From a bacterium (GTDB lineage: Bacteria; Cyanobacteriota; Vampirovibrionia; Obscuribacterales; Obscuribacteraceae): a stretch of DNA of 64,000 bases. The stretch covers positions 62,001-126,000 of the forward strand of contig WGMS01000011.1 of the NCBI GenBank assembly GCA_016124935.1, written 5' to 3'. Under the pieces are notes generated by a model. That model was not told where the DNA came from and ran no database searches. It saw nothing but the letters and a program-made list of their open reading frames with translations. Positions 1 to 9,252 of this stretch are shown here, one piece after another (the stretch's first letter is position 1; every line of letters starts with the position of its first letter). Position numbers and translations under genes: made by a program.

Positions 1-1
1 A

Positions 2-865
2 GCCTCAGGCTCTCTATATTTTGCCAACTCGACTTTCAAAAGCCTCGTAGATTCTGCCGGGCAGCAGATTCAGTGGCAATACGAGTCGACTCTTGGCTTT
101 ATAGCCTGTACCTTGCGGGATTTCGAGGCGGCCGAAGCCCACTATCGCAATTCTCTTTCACTGGCTGACAATATGACCAGCCTCGGAGAACGGCATGTTA
201 AGAGGCTCGCTTCCCTGGAGGCCCTTGCCGGAGCGCTTCAATATCAAGCCAAATATCCAGAGAAGGACAGAGTGGTGGAGGAGCATAAACGGGAGCTGCG
301 CAAGTCTTTGGGAGATCTGGCCACGGTGGAGGATGAAGAGATCGATTTGAATCTCTCTGTCGATCCGGATAACGAGGAGCAAGCCCTTGCCAATATGCGC
401 ATATTCGATAAGCTCGGCAAGGAGAGCGCCCGCATAGGTAAGACCGATACGGCTGCCCGCTATCTGGCGCGATCTTATGAGATCAAGCGAAAGTGGTTGA
501 AAGAGGGAGACGAGAGTCTGATTCGGACCATGGACGATCTGGCCAAGATCTATGTCATCCAGAACAAACGCCACCAGGCAGGCGGGCTCTGGATGGACGG
601 TCTACGCCAGGCAGAGAAATATCTTTCTGACGATAGCACGGTCAAAATCAGTCTCTATGACAACGTGGGTCGTATCCACCAGGACAAGGGGCGTCCGGAA
701 AAAGCTGAGTATTGCTTCAAGCGAGCGATGGAGCTGGCGAACAGGCACTATGGCAAGAACAATCGCACCACCATAGAGGTGACCAAAGACTATGCCGCTT
801 TTCTGAATCAAGTTGGCCGAAAGGCAGAGGCGGAAAAGCTCTGGAACAGCATCAGCGCTTTATGA
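2..865 (+). CDS. TPR-repeat protein, 3' part (5' end outside window)
   Basis: The reading frame is open from base 2 with no stop, so the gene begins upstream of the window; the visible part is 287 residues. It contains helical TPR units of the kinesin-light-chain type in its second half, with the pattern LYDNVGRIHQDKGRPEKAE followed by an A-x-x-x-Y-G unit end, and another unit near AARYLARSYEIKRKW. Such repeats form protein-interaction scaffolds. No catalytic domain is visible. It ends 35 bp before a convergent gene, with a weak GC stem around the stop region. Whether it is secreted cannot be seen because the N-terminus is missing. Function unknown. Confidence 0.8.
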   Translation, partial: ASGSLYFANSTFKSLVDSAGQQIQWQYESTLGFIACTLRDFEAAEAHYRNSLSLADNMTSLGERHVKRLASLEALAGALQYQAKYPEKDRVVEEHKRELRKSLGDLATVEDEEIDLNLSVDPDNEEQALANMRIFDKLGKESARIGKTDTAARYLARSYEIKRKWLKEGDESLIRTMDDLAKIYVIQNKRHQAGGLWMDGLRQAEKYLSDDSTVKISLYDNVGRIHQDKGRPEKAEYCFKRAMELANRHYGKNNRTTIEVTKDYAAFLNQVGRKAEAEKLWNSISAL

Positions 866-899
866 TGACTCTGCCTGCGGTGCGGCAGACTGACGCTAA

Positions 900-1259
900 T
901 TATTTGTAGACGTTGTCCAGCCGGAAGCGCAGCACTTTGACGCTGAGATCATTGAGAACTTTGTGAACTTTCTTGCTGTCTTTGAGACCCAGTTTGCCAC
1001 CATTTTTCTCTTTCATTTTATCGATACGAGCTTTGATATCGATTACCGTCTTTTTAAGATCGGCTACCTGGGTGGCAGTCAGTTCATTGGCTTTATCGCC
1101 TTTATCTATCTGCTCGGATAGTTTATCCAGGCGCTCGGTGACAGTCCATTTCTTAGCCAAAGCCGGAAGCGGAATTGACAACAGGGTAGTCGAGATTGCT
1201 GCAGCCATCAGCAGATTCATGCTTCGTTTCCTTGACCTGATCAATTCGAATTTCTCCAT
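900..1259 (-). CDS. small secreted protein of unknown function
   Basis: 119 residues from an ATG preceded by GGAGAG; a longer open frame upstream lacks a better start. Residues 1-35 look like a signal peptide: basic start RSRKR, hydrophobic stretch, then a cleavage-like PALA-KK. The mature part is a lysine-rich helical protein. It carries a motif of the form L-x-x-x-I-x-x-G-(x)n-L-T-x-x-Q-x-x-x-L (TERLDKLSEQIDKG, then LTATQVADL) that also occurs twice in the secreted protein at 35312-36043. It is convergent with the TPR gene upstream and divergent from the PDZ/TPR gene downstream. Function not recognised. Confidence 0.75.
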   Translation of the reverse strand: MEKFELIRSRKRSMNLLMAAAISTTLLSIPLPALAKKWTVTERLDKLSEQIDKGDKANELTATQVADLKKTVIDIKARIDKMKEKNGGKLGLKDSKKVHKVLNDLSVKVLRFRLDNVYK

Positions 1260-1445
1260 ATCGCTCTCCAGTTTCCTGTCTCTATCTTTTCGAGAACCCA
1301 GTATAACAGGAGCGCGGGAACCGCGAAAATCGGCATGCTTTACAAAAGCCATTTGTTCCCTTTTTCTAACGCACTGCCTAACTGTCTCCTGTACAATTGC
1401 TTCGCATTTTTCCTGTTTCTATCCAGTTTCGGAAGGACTAAATCA

Positions 1446-4178
1446 TTGAATAAACTTCAAATCGGTGCTGTGTTAATCGCCTTGAGTCTGAGCCTGCAAG
1501 CGCCCTGCGCCCTGGCCAGGGAACTGCCTGAAGAAGATAGGCAGATTAAAAGAGAGAGCCTGGAAGAGAGCAAGATGGAGTTGAACCGGCGCAGGACTCG
1601 TCTGGTTGCCCATCGCGAAGGGCTTACTCGCGGCCTTGCCGAGATAGAAAAGCAGCTGACGATCTTGAATACCGACACCTCCCCTTCTACCGAACAGAAG
1701 AAAGCTAGCACTCTGGCTCTCTCCAAAGAGCTTCTCGAGCAGGCTCTCGACCAGGAGATGGACATGGTCGAGGACGATGTCGCCATTCATGAGCTGGATC
1801 GCCGCCGTCTGGATATCGACAAAGCTCTCTTCAAGCTTGAAGAGCTCGATTTCAATGATCGGTATAAAGATGTGGACGAGGTAGTAGCCGAGAAGCTGGA
1901 GAGCTTGAAAGAGCTCGAAAGAACGCCAGAGAACTGGCGAACCTCCGCTCAAAGAGAGCGGGATCTATTGTCCGCTCTGGAGCCGGTTCTCTTGAATTAC
2001 TGGGGCAAGAAACGCATCGACAAGACCGAGCTGGTGATGAAGACCAGGGAGAGTCGCCTCAAGCTCTGGCTGGAGGAGCTCAAAGCCCATAGCGCCTTTC
2101 TGAAAGCCAAGCATGAGGATAATCTTTCCGGGACCAAGCGGTCTGAGCTTCGTCGTAAACTGTTGAATGACTATTTCCGTCTGAAAGAATCTAGACAACG
2201 CTTGAACAACGAGCTGATCATGTCCGAGAACGACGCCTGGCAGGTATCGGAGCGAATGAAGTATGAACTGGGCTCTCTTTATCGCCGACTTTCTTATTTG
2301 AATCGGGCTCTAAAAAAACGCGGTGAAAAATTGCCCAGCCTGGCGCACTCTCGCTTCCATATCGGTAATGCAGATAGCCTCAAGGTCGGCGAGTATATTC
2401 CCGGTATCGTATTTGATGATTTCTATAACTGGGGCTCGAGAATTTCGAAGGTGATAACCGGAAGCTCTGCCGAGAAGATCGGTTTAAAACCAGGCGATGA
2501 GCTGGTCTTTGTTGATCGATTGCCGGTGATTGGCAGGGATCGCAGTTTCAAGGCTCTTTTAACCGGACCGAAAGACAAAGAGGTAGAGATAACCGTAATG
2601 TCCGCCGGCAATCTTTACAGAGTGCCGCTCAACCTCGATTATCGTCCAGAGGAGAAGACTCATCCCGAAATTCTCAAAGCACTGAAGGATGCCGATCAAT
2701 CAAAAAATACCGAGGCTATGGTCCGCTCTAGATTGGAAGAGATCAAGTATAAAAGTCTTTATTCCAGGGACCGTTCGGTGGCTGATAGCTCTGTCGAAGA
2801 GCTGATGTCGGTTTTGAATGAACACTCGGAGCTTCCTGGTTCTTTGAAAGTGCCTGCCTATGCTGGTTGTTCCGTTCATTATCTCAATCGGATGGGAGAT
2901 AGCCTGTCTCGCGCGAGAACAAGTGAACCGGATTCGGTGCAGAGTAGCGTCAGCGCGGAGTTCTTGAATCAGGCTGATGAAGCGGCAACCCGCGCCATCG
3001 AGGCGGCTGCCGTAGGAAAGAGTGCTTCTCTGGCCGATGCCGTCGCCCTTCTCGAACTGGCTGGTCAGTATCGAAAACATTTCGACTTCCGTCATATCGG
3101 AACCGCCGACACCTTGAAGGCTATCTGTGATCGTATCGTTGCCATCTCCGGCGATGCCGCCTCCGAATCACCCTATGATGCCGCTTCTCTACTAAAAGAA
3201 ATGGCTGATGTTTACGAGCTTTCGCTCAAGGACTATAGAAGCGCCAGTAATGCCCTTGATAAAAGCAATGAGAGCTTCTTGCTAGTTCTACCGGAGGAAG
3301 CCCAGGAAGTTACAAGCAATCGCCTGGTGCTCAGTCGGACCTACACTCGTCAGGATAAACTTGTAGAAGCGATTGATGCGCTGGAGAGCCGTCTTTCAAC
3401 CCTTGATTCGATAGAGGCTTTTTCGGCTAAGGCAGAGGAGCTGTTGATGTACGATTATGTCGTCACCTTGAAGGAGCTGGGTAAGCTTTATCGGCGACAG
3501 GGCGACGACAAGAATGCTTTGCGAGTGGCGGATGCGATCCTCGACAGTTATGGCAGACTCGATGCCCTCGAAGACAGTACCTATGTGGACGCGTTACTTC
3601 TGAAGGGACGTAGTACCCTGGCAGCTGGTAAAGCCAAAAAGGCTCTGCCCTATTTGACCGAAGCGCTACGGTCGCTTCCGGAAGAGGACAAAGCGGCTTG
3701 TTTGATAGAACTGGCCGACGCCTATGGAAAGCTCAAAAGAGCAAACGAGTTGCGTTTGATCTCCGTATTGCTCAGGGATCATTTCGTCTCCAGGCTGAGT
3801 AAGATTGAACAGGGCAAGAGTGCGCGTCTGATCGGTGACCAGTCGGTCGAATTCGCCGAGTTGCTCGATGAGGCAGGTGAGCCCGACGAGGCTGTTTCGT
3901 TCCTTGATCTGGCTCTCAGCGCATACACCGTGAGCATCACCACTAGTGGCATGAAAACCGAGGCGGATCAGATGAGCGAGAAAGAACGCCTCGAAATGAA
4001 GGCTCTTGCTCTGCATCTTGCCGGTCAGTTGAAGAGGATAGGCTCTGTGCTCGCCAGCACAGGGCGAGATGAGAGAGCCACAAGCGTGACTAAGTTCACC
4101 GAAGAGCTGGAAGCGAAGTTGTCCGGAGACTCCGAACTGGATCTGGAATGGTTGGTCCGTGCTCCCCAGAGTCTATGA
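1446..4178 (+). CDS. secreted coiled-coil / PDZ / TPR protein
   Basis: 910 residues from a TTG start with GGAAGGA eight bases upstream; an ATG at 1335 in the same frame has no ribosome site and would bury the signal peptide. Residues 1-25 form a signal peptide ending at CALA. Residues about 30-300 are a charged coiled coil. A PDZ domain follows at about 313-395, with the typical ligand-groove pattern SSAEKIGLKPGDELVFVDR. The C-terminal half is helical with TPR-like units (for example LGKLYRRQGDDKNALRVAD). PDZ plus TPR in an exported protein suggests a scaffold or quality-control role at the envelope; no protease triad is visible. Its stop overlaps the end of the convergent transporter gene by 6 bp. 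Confidence 0.85.
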   Translation: MNKLQIGAVLIALSLSLQAPCALARELPEEDRQIKRESLEESKMELNRRRTRLVAHREGLTRGLAEIEKQLTILNTDTSPSTEQKKASTLALSKELLEQALDQEMDMVEDDVAIHELDRRRLDIDKALFKLEELDFNDRYKDVDEVVAEKLESLKELERTPENWRTSAQRERDLLSALEPVLLNYWGKKRIDKTELVMKTRESRLKLWLEELKAHSAFLKAKHEDNLSGTKRSELRRKLLNDYFRLKESRQRLNNELIMSENDAWQVSERMKYELGSLYRRLSYLNRALKKRGEKLPSLAHSRFHIGNADSLKVGEYIPGIVFDDFYNWGSRISKVITGSSAEKIGLKPGDELVFVDRLPVIGRDRSFKALLTGPKDKEVEITVMSAGNLYRVPLNLDYRPEEKTHPEILKALKDADQSKNTEAMVRSRLEEIKYKSLYSRDRSVADSSVEELMSVLNEHSELPGSLKVPAYAGCSVHYLNRMGDSLSRARTSEPDSVQSSVSAEFLNQADEAATRAIEAAAVGKSASLADAVALLELAGQYRKHFDFRHIGTADTLKAICDRIVAISGDAASESPYDAASLLKEMADVYELSLKDYRSASNALDKSNESFLLVLPEEAQEVTSNRLVLSRTYTRQDKLVEAIDALESRLSTLDSIEAFSAKAEELLMYDYVVTLKELGKLYRRQGDDKNALRVADAILDSYGRLDALEDSTYVDALLLKGRSTLAAGKAKKALPYLTEALRSLPEEDKAACLIELADAYGKLKRANELRLISVLLRDHFVSRLSKIEQGKSARLIGDQSVEFAELLDEAGEPDEAVSFLDLALSAYTVSITTSGMKTEADQMSEKERLEMKALALHLAGQLKRIGSVLASTGRDERATSVTKFTEELEAKLSGDSELDLEWLVRAPQSL

Positions 4179-5084
4179 TCTGTCCTCTTCGATGTGTACC
4201 ATCACATCTTCGACACCGCTGATCTCTTTCATCAGCAGTTCTTCGACCTGGTAAGCTATTTTGTGGCCTTCTTCCACGGAGATATTGCCGCTTACCTGGA
4301 CATGCAGATCGATGAATACATGATCTTCCAGACCGCGGCTTCTTATCTTATGACAGGATATCACTCCCGGTACTTTGAGGACGAGGGTTTCCACTTCTTC
4401 TGGCTCCAGGGCTACCGCATCTACCAGGATTCCGAGATGAGCCTGGATAATCTCGTAACCGGCCTTGAAAATGACTAGTACTATTAGTAGTGATGCCACC
4501 ACATCGACAAAATAGAACTCGAGGTTGACCGCTAAAAGAGAGACGAGAACTCCGATGCTGACAAACACATCGGAGATGGTGTGTTTAGAATCGGCCTCCA
4601 GCAGTCTAGAGTGTAACTCGGCGCCTTTTTTCGATTCATATCTACTGACCAGGACATTGATGATGATACATGCCACCATGACCACATAAGAGAGAGGAGT
4701 GGTTTCGGGGGCGCTGCCCTGGCTCATGACCCTTTTGACTGCTTCCGATAGCACTTCGAAGCAGGCGAAGAACATAAGAAAGGATATGCCGATGGCGGCC
4801 AGCGCTTCGAACTTCCTGTGCCCATAAGGATGTCCTTCATCTGCCGGTTTGCTTGATATGGTCAAGCCTGTGATACCCAGAATATTGGATGAGGCATCGA
4901 GGAGTGAATGGAATCCGTCGGCGGTCATGGACAGGGTGTTGGTTGAAATGCCGATACCCAGTTTGCTGAAAGAGACAAGCAGATTCAATCCCAGGGTCTG
5001 AACGAAGACAGTGCGGGCTTCTTTGAGCCTGGTCACCTTGTCTTGTTTGTCTCTGTCTGCTTTCATCGAACCGGATTCTGGCAC
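4173..5084 (-). CDS. cation diffusion facilitator (CDF) family metal exporter
   Basis: 303 residues with the CDF architecture: six membrane segments, then a cytoplasmic ferredoxin-like domain (from about residue 215). The metal-binding HxxxD pairs are visible in membrane segment 2 (HSLLD) and segment 5 (HTISD), and the family signature HPYGHRK lies between segments 3 and 4 regions. This HxxxD/HxxxD set is typical of members that export divalent metals such as zinc, cobalt or iron by proton antiport. The start given is a GTG; an ATG six codons later is equally possible because neither has a clear ribosome site. Substrate cannot be fixed from sequence. Confidence 0.9.
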   Translation of the reverse strand: MPESGSMKADRDKQDKVTRLKEARTVFVQTLGLNLLVSFSKLGIGISTNTLSMTADGFHSLLDASSNILGITGLTISSKPADEGHPYGHRKFEALAAIGISFLMFFACFEVLSEAVKRVMSQGSAPETTPLSYVVMVACIIINVLVSRYESKKGAELHSRLLEADSKHTISDVFVSIGVLVSLLAVNLEFYFVDVVASLLIVLVIFKAGYEIIQAHLGILVDAVALEPEEVETLVLKVPGVISCHKIRSRGLEDHVFIDLHVQVSGNISVEEGHKIAYQVEELLMKEISGVEDVMVHIEEDRS

Positions 5085-5357
5085 AGAATTGGGCTAAAGC
5101 TGTACGAATGAGAGCGGTTTAATTGTCTCTGGGCGGCCGCCGAAGTTGAAAAGCCTTAGCTGGCAAGGCGTATGTCTGATGCATATCCGGAGTGAACTAT
5201 TGGTGAAAGGAAGGCTCTGGTTCGCATGATGTATTTATAAGAGGTATGGTCTCGGTGCCGACTATGCAGTTATCCTGAATGATAGCGATATTGAAACAGA
5301 ACTAACACCTAAAGGCTTCCTCAGTGTCCCTATGCACAGTTGTCGGAGGAGACAGAT

Positions 5358-5570
5358 ATGATCACAGATAATTTGAGCACCAGCTTAGACTCTCAGACCG
5401 TTCTCTATTTTTGTCAGACTTGCACCACCGATTTTTCGGAGTACCCACATCTAAATACCTGTCCATGCTGTGGAGTCAAAGATCAACATTCGATGGTGAA
5501 AATCTATATTGATCACGATCCCGAAGTCGATCAGATGTACACCAAAACAGATTGGATGGCTGGCGATTGA
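5358..5570 (+). CDS. small zinc-ribbon protein
   Basis: 70 residues from an ATG with a strong GGAGGA site nine bases upstream; an in-frame TTG six codons earlier is less likely. Two cysteine pairs, CQTC and CPCC, separated by about 15 residues form a zinc-ribbon-like knuckle. The tail is acidic (YIDHDPEVDQMY). No signal peptide, so probably cytoplasmic. It sits alone between the CDF gene and the Tad-like gene, preceded by a roughly 270-bp gap in which I see no other gene. Function unknown; rubredoxin-like or nucleic-acid-binding roles are possible. Confidence 0.75.
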   Translation: MITDNLSTSLDSQTVLYFCQTCTTDFSEYPHLNTCPCCGVKDQHSMVKIYIDHDPEVDQMYTKTDWMAGD

Positions 5571-5622
5571 GCTGGATTCCTTTGCAGGAATACGGAAGAA
5601 TTGAAATTGAAAGAGGCTCTTT

Positions 5623-7338
5623 TTAACGGGGCAGTTTCCTCATGGTGATGACGTCTCTTTTAATGTCCGGGGGCGTGGTGCCACCGATCTCGATATCAAG
5701 TGCCAGACCTCCGGAGTAGAGGCTCTTTCTTGGCTGAGCCGCCAGGGGCTTGCCGTCGAAGCGCTGAAATAAGTTGCCCGAATTTGTCAGAGACAAAGGA
5801 TTCGAAACGGTCAAGCGTGTGGATAGTCGACCTTTGCCAAGCTCTTTTGCGGTGGCCTGGTCGCCGCCGTATTCGCTCAGTTCGCACCAGTTCAAGGGAT
5901 TGCCTGGCATTGGTTGACCGCAGTGCTTACCACCGTAAGTAGTGCCGAGGTAACGCACGTTGTTCTTGAATATAATAATCGGCGACAATCCTCCTTGAAT
6001 TCTTGTGTCGGCGGTGGTGGACGTTTGCATCTCTGCGGTTACGCCTTTGGGAAAAGGGTCTTTCAGAAGCAGCCTTCTTGAGATGGTGCCGTCTTTTGAA
6101 AACTCATAAAGGTAGATATCTTGCGGATTGAGTTTGATGTACTCGTTGGTCATCTCCAGAACCGAATCTATACGTGGTCTGGTGTTGCCGTTTCTGAGCC
6201 AGCAATAGAGACTGCTGGCGAACTGGGCGGCGGTACCCGGGTTCCCGGCTGCCCTGCCCTGATATTTGACCATGCGAGCGCTGCGGTCCAGAGGATAGTC
6301 CCCCTTCACTGCCCGGTAGCTGGTTACGCGGTTGTCCGAGAAAGTTCTTTCATTAAGGAAATCCGACCAGCTTCTCAGACCGGCCACCGGTCCGCCGGTG
6401 AGCCGGAGGGTCATAACCCCCCGGGCTCCAGTGTCGGGCATGCTATAGGGCTGACAGCAGGCGGACAGGCGCATGGTGTTCTTCAATTTAAGACCGGTGG
6501 CCTGGTTGTCCTTGCGGCCAACGTGGCATTCGAGCAGAACGATAGAGTTGATATGATCCCTGTCTCTCTTTCTAAAACGATCTCCGGGGACTATTCTAGA
6601 AGAGGTGCTCAAACCGGCGAAGGTGTATTCTCGGTTTGCAAATGGGATGTTTGTAAATGGCTTGAACTCATCACCCTGGATCATCTCTTCGCGAGCGTAG
6701 GCGAAGCGATGCGGCTCCGGGGCTTTGATTGTAGAGGTGCCGCCACCGTCAGAAAGCCATCCGGAAGAGAGTCGAATCCACTTTAATTCGGTTCCCTTGG
6801 GTAAATTGGCTTTCATGAAGGCGGTGGCGTCTTTGAGCGGGTCTACTTCCTTGCCGTGCACGTCATAGAAAGCGTCTTTTTTTCTGGCACGCAAAGAAGT
6901 CTCCAGCGCTTTGTTCAAGCGCGCGATAGTCGCTTCGAGATAGCGTCTATCGGTTTCCGCCATCTCCTGCATGGTGCTGTTATTCAGCTCCTGGGCGATG
7001 ATGGCGTTCTGGCGAATGGTTGCCACCAGGGTGTTGATGCCCGTTACCGGCAATGGCTCACCGTCCGGCGCCAGAGTACCGGCGCCGGTGGCAGGATAAT
7101 TGCTCAATGAGACAAAGCCGAAGTGAGGGTCGTTGATTATTATCCTGGAGAGATCATTGGCTGCCATCAGGCATGCTCCCTCCACGACGCTCTCTACTCT
7201 TTTGTTGTCTACCATGAACAAGCCTATCTGGCTTTGCAGAAGAAACAGTGGTACCAGTAGCAGGCAGGTTACCACCGCAACCAGTACCAGCATGTTTCCC
7301 CGGCATTGCCTTAGTTGTCCTTTTCTTTTGGACATCAT
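5623..7338 (-). CDS. Tad-like (TadG/PF13400-type) envelope protein
   Basis: 571 residues. The N-terminus has basic residues, then GNMLVLVAVV and one hydrophobic helix (about 13-37), followed by ESVVEGACLMAANDLSR. This matches the start of Tad/TadG-type pilus-assembly proteins, where a Gly-Asn start precedes the membrane helix and a helix rich in small residues. The remaining 500 residues would lie outside the membrane; no von Willebrand domain is recognisable. It is a full-length homologue of the protein at 30116-32629: both share N-terminal LSNYP/LSDYP, GINT, and C-terminal NNVRYLG / DNVRVMG and SGGL blocks. Its ATG overlaps the stop of the upstream GH5 gene (ATGA), so the two are translationally coupled. 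Confidence 0.75.
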   Translation of the reverse strand: MMSKRKGQLRQCRGNMLVLVAVVTCLLLVPLFLLQSQIGLFMVDNKRVESVVEGACLMAANDLSRIIINDPHFGFVSLSNYPATGAGTLAPDGEPLPVTGINTLVATIRQNAIIAQELNNSTMQEMAETDRRYLEATIARLNKALETSLRARKKDAFYDVHGKEVDPLKDATAFMKANLPKGTELKWIRLSSGWLSDGGGTSTIKAPEPHRFAYAREEMIQGDEFKPFTNIPFANREYTFAGLSTSSRIVPGDRFRKRDRDHINSIVLLECHVGRKDNQATGLKLKNTMRLSACCQPYSMPDTGARGVMTLRLTGGPVAGLRSWSDFLNERTFSDNRVTSYRAVKGDYPLDRSARMVKYQGRAAGNPGTAAQFASSLYCWLRNGNTRPRIDSVLEMTNEYIKLNPQDIYLYEFSKDGTISRRLLLKDPFPKGVTAEMQTSTTADTRIQGGLSPIIIFKNNVRYLGTTYGGKHCGQPMPGNPLNWCELSEYGGDQATAKELGKGRLSTRLTVSNPLSLTNSGNLFQRFDGKPLAAQPRKSLYSGGLALDIEIGGTTPPDIKRDVITMRKLPR

Positions 7339-8948
7339 GCGTTGAGAACCTCATTTCCTTCCACTCTGAAATAGCCGAGCAGGCCATTCAGTCTGCTCTC
7401 CCGGTTCTGGAGGTTTTGCATCCTCTGATTGAGGTTGTTTGTCCTCGTGTTGACCCGGTTTTGCATGTTGTTTATCTGATTGATCAAGTTCTGGATCTGA
7501 TTGAAGTTGTTGGGATTGTTCTTCTGAACATCTTCCAGTCTGTTTTGAAGATCTTTTATCTTGTTTTGTTGATCCTGGACCTTGTTCATTTGATCACGGA
7601 CTTTGTTCATCTGGTCTCGGACTTTATTGATCCTGTCCCTTATCTTGTTCGAGTTGTCTGCTCCTGGCGTGGGTCCTGGGTCCGGAGTGGGATCAGGAGT
7701 TGGATCCGGGGTGGGATCAGGAGTTGGATCCGGTGTGGGATCAGGAGTGGGATCCGGGGTGGGATCAGGATTGGGATCCGGTTCGGGCTCCGGATTGGGA
7801 TTCGGATCTGGATTGGGATCCGGATTCGGATTTGGATCAGGCTCAGGCTCAGGCTCAGGAGTTGGATCCGGCTCTCCGGAACCACCGTTCAGATTGGCTA
7901 TCAATGTCAACATCTGGGGCGTGTCCTGACCATTCTTCGGTTGAACGCCGAAGTAGTAGTCTTGCCACCAGGGACCGGCTGACCAGTAGGTATAGCCTTT
8001 CCATTGATCGGAGTTCTCGTGCATGTACTGTAGCATCGCACTGAGGCTTTCGAGGGCTCCGGGGTCAGAGGTGACTCCGATCTCGGTCAACATAGCTCTT
8101 TTGTTGTTTGCTTTAAGCCAGGCGGTGAATCCGCTCAGGGTCGCCACCGCGTCGGTGGGACTGAGGTAGTCGGAGTGGGTGCCTGAGCCGTCATAGTCAA
8201 GGTATTGATGCACGTCATAGGAGAAATTGTTGAGCGGATCGGTGACGTTGATCATGACACTGGCGTTGAGTTGCACATAGTTGATCGGATGCATCCAGTA
8301 GGTGGCCGGTACCAGGATGTGATTGCCGGCACCGGTATTGCGGATGGCGTTGATTGCCGCCTGCGAGCTTGCCAGCCAGGTCTGGGCTGTCATGTTCGAG
8401 CCGACCGGTTCGTTCATCAGTCCGAAAATCACTTTCGGATTTGACTTATAGTGGTCGGCCAGGCGAACCCATAGATCGGTGAAGACCGAGTTCGGATGTC
8501 CGCCCTGGGTGCCTATGGTCTGTCCTTTGTATGCACCATAGTTGTGCGGATCGATGATGACAGCCATGCCTTTGCCGGTGGCATAGTTCACCACCGCATC
8601 CAGCCTCGACAGTTCGGTGGCATCGAGCGCCTGGTTGGCTTCCCTCTGCATCCTCTCCCAGAGGAAGGGCACCCTTATGATATTCATTCCTTTTGAATGA
8701 AAGTAGTCTACGTCCTCATTACGAGGGTAGATGTAGTGTACGCCGAAAGTGCCTGGTTGCTGATGTGGTGCCCATTCAGCTCCGGAGATGTTTACTCCTT
8801 CATATTCCATTTCCGCAAAAGCGGGGCAGACACTTACTAATAACGAAGAGGCTAGAGCGATACAGATGTTTCTTATGAAAGAGATTACATCATATTCTGC
8901 CGTTTTTTTGATCTCTGGTTTGCACTGGGGATCAGTTTTATTTCGCAT
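7335..8948 (-). CDS. secreted glycoside hydrolase family 5 with repeat linker and heptad tail
   Basis: 537 residues from an ATG preceded by AGGAGG; the longer upstream frame (to 9023) is rejected. Residues 1-45 are a signal peptide ending CPAFA. Residues about 50-350 form a GH5 barrel: GVNISGAEW near the start, proton donor in GLMNEP (about residue 178), nucleophile in LTEIGV (about 288), and WW near the end. GH5 enzymes hydrolyse beta-1,4-glucans or mannans by a retaining mechanism. A Pro/Asp/Thr/Asn/Glu repeat linker spans about 358-428. It is followed by six heptads beginning NKxxDxx and a Gln/Asn-rich helix, a predicted coiled coil. The gene is translationally coupled to the Tad-like gene. 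Substrate is not decided by sequence. Confidence 0.9.
   Translation of the reverse strand: MRNKTDPQCKPEIKKTAEYDVISFIRNICIALASSLLVSVCPAFAEMEYEGVNISGAEWAPHQQPGTFGVHYIYPRNEDVDYFHSKGMNIIRVPFLWERMQREANQALDATELSRLDAVVNYATGKGMAVIIDPHNYGAYKGQTIGTQGGHPNSVFTDLWVRLADHYKSNPKVIFGLMNEPVGSNMTAQTWLASSQAAINAIRNTGAGNHILVPATYWMHPINYVQLNASVMINVTDPLNNFSYDVHQYLDYDGSGTHSDYLSPTDAVATLSGFTAWLKANNKRAMLTEIGVTSDPGALESLSAMLQYMHENSDQWKGYTYWSAGPWWQDYYFGVQPKNGQDTPQMLTLIANLNGGSGEPDPTPEPEPEPDPNPNPDPNPDPNPNPEPEPDPNPDPTPDPTPDPTPDPTPDPTPDPTPDPTPDPGPTPGADNSNKIRDRINKVRDQMNKVRDQMNKVQDQQNKIKDLQNRLEDVQKNNPNNFNQIQNLINQINNMQNRVNTRTNNLNQRMQNLQNRESRLNGLLGYFRVEGNEVLNA
7661..7875 (-). repeat. tandem DNA repeat encoding Pro-Asp/Thr/Asn/Glu dipeptides
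   Basis: Short degenerate tandem units built on GATCC-type hexamers and related 12-mers encode (D/E)P(T/N/E)P dipeptides in the linker of the GH5 protein. The third-base bias keeps all six frames nearly open here, which creates several false reading frames on both strands. Copy number is likely to vary between strains by slippage. Confidence 0.85.
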
Positions 8949-9129
8949 TACAAAAAGCCTCCTGAGAAGGATACGTATTCCCTCAGCGGCATCGTGCGAT
9001 GCACTGAGAGATCGACGAATCATTGGTCTGATTCATCGAGTGGTTACCGTATGTTCCAGGAGTGTTACCTTGAACTTGCCCGTTCAGAACTTTCGGTAAC
9101 GCTTCGAACCTTAAAAAAACTGAGATTTT

Positions 9130-9179
9130 CTTAAAAATATTGAGAGCCGTCCGGGCTCCTGGATTCCCGGACGACTCTC
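9130..9179 (-). terminator. intrinsic terminator, minus strand
   Basis: A 14-bp stem (arms 9142-9155 and 9166-9179, one mismatch-like G/T position) with a 10-base loop is followed on the minus strand by an AT-rich run (AATATTTTT). It would end transcripts coming from the PH-like gene at 9515-9994 and the open frame at 9253-9522. Confidence 0.65.
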
Positions 9180-9252
9180 GCGTTGCGGACCCAAGGGCAG
9201 ACCCGGACAAACTGAGGGATTTGAATAACTGGTATGTAAAGAAAAAAGTTAC

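Noticed and set aside
7661..7875. Possible CRISPR array
   Set aside because: Short degenerate tandem units without unique spacers; they encode a protein linker.
7248..8044. Several long frames on the plus and minus strands across the GH5 linker
   Set aside because: They are shadows of the Pro/Asp repeat and heptad region, whose base composition keeps other frames open; they have no start signals or sensible composition.
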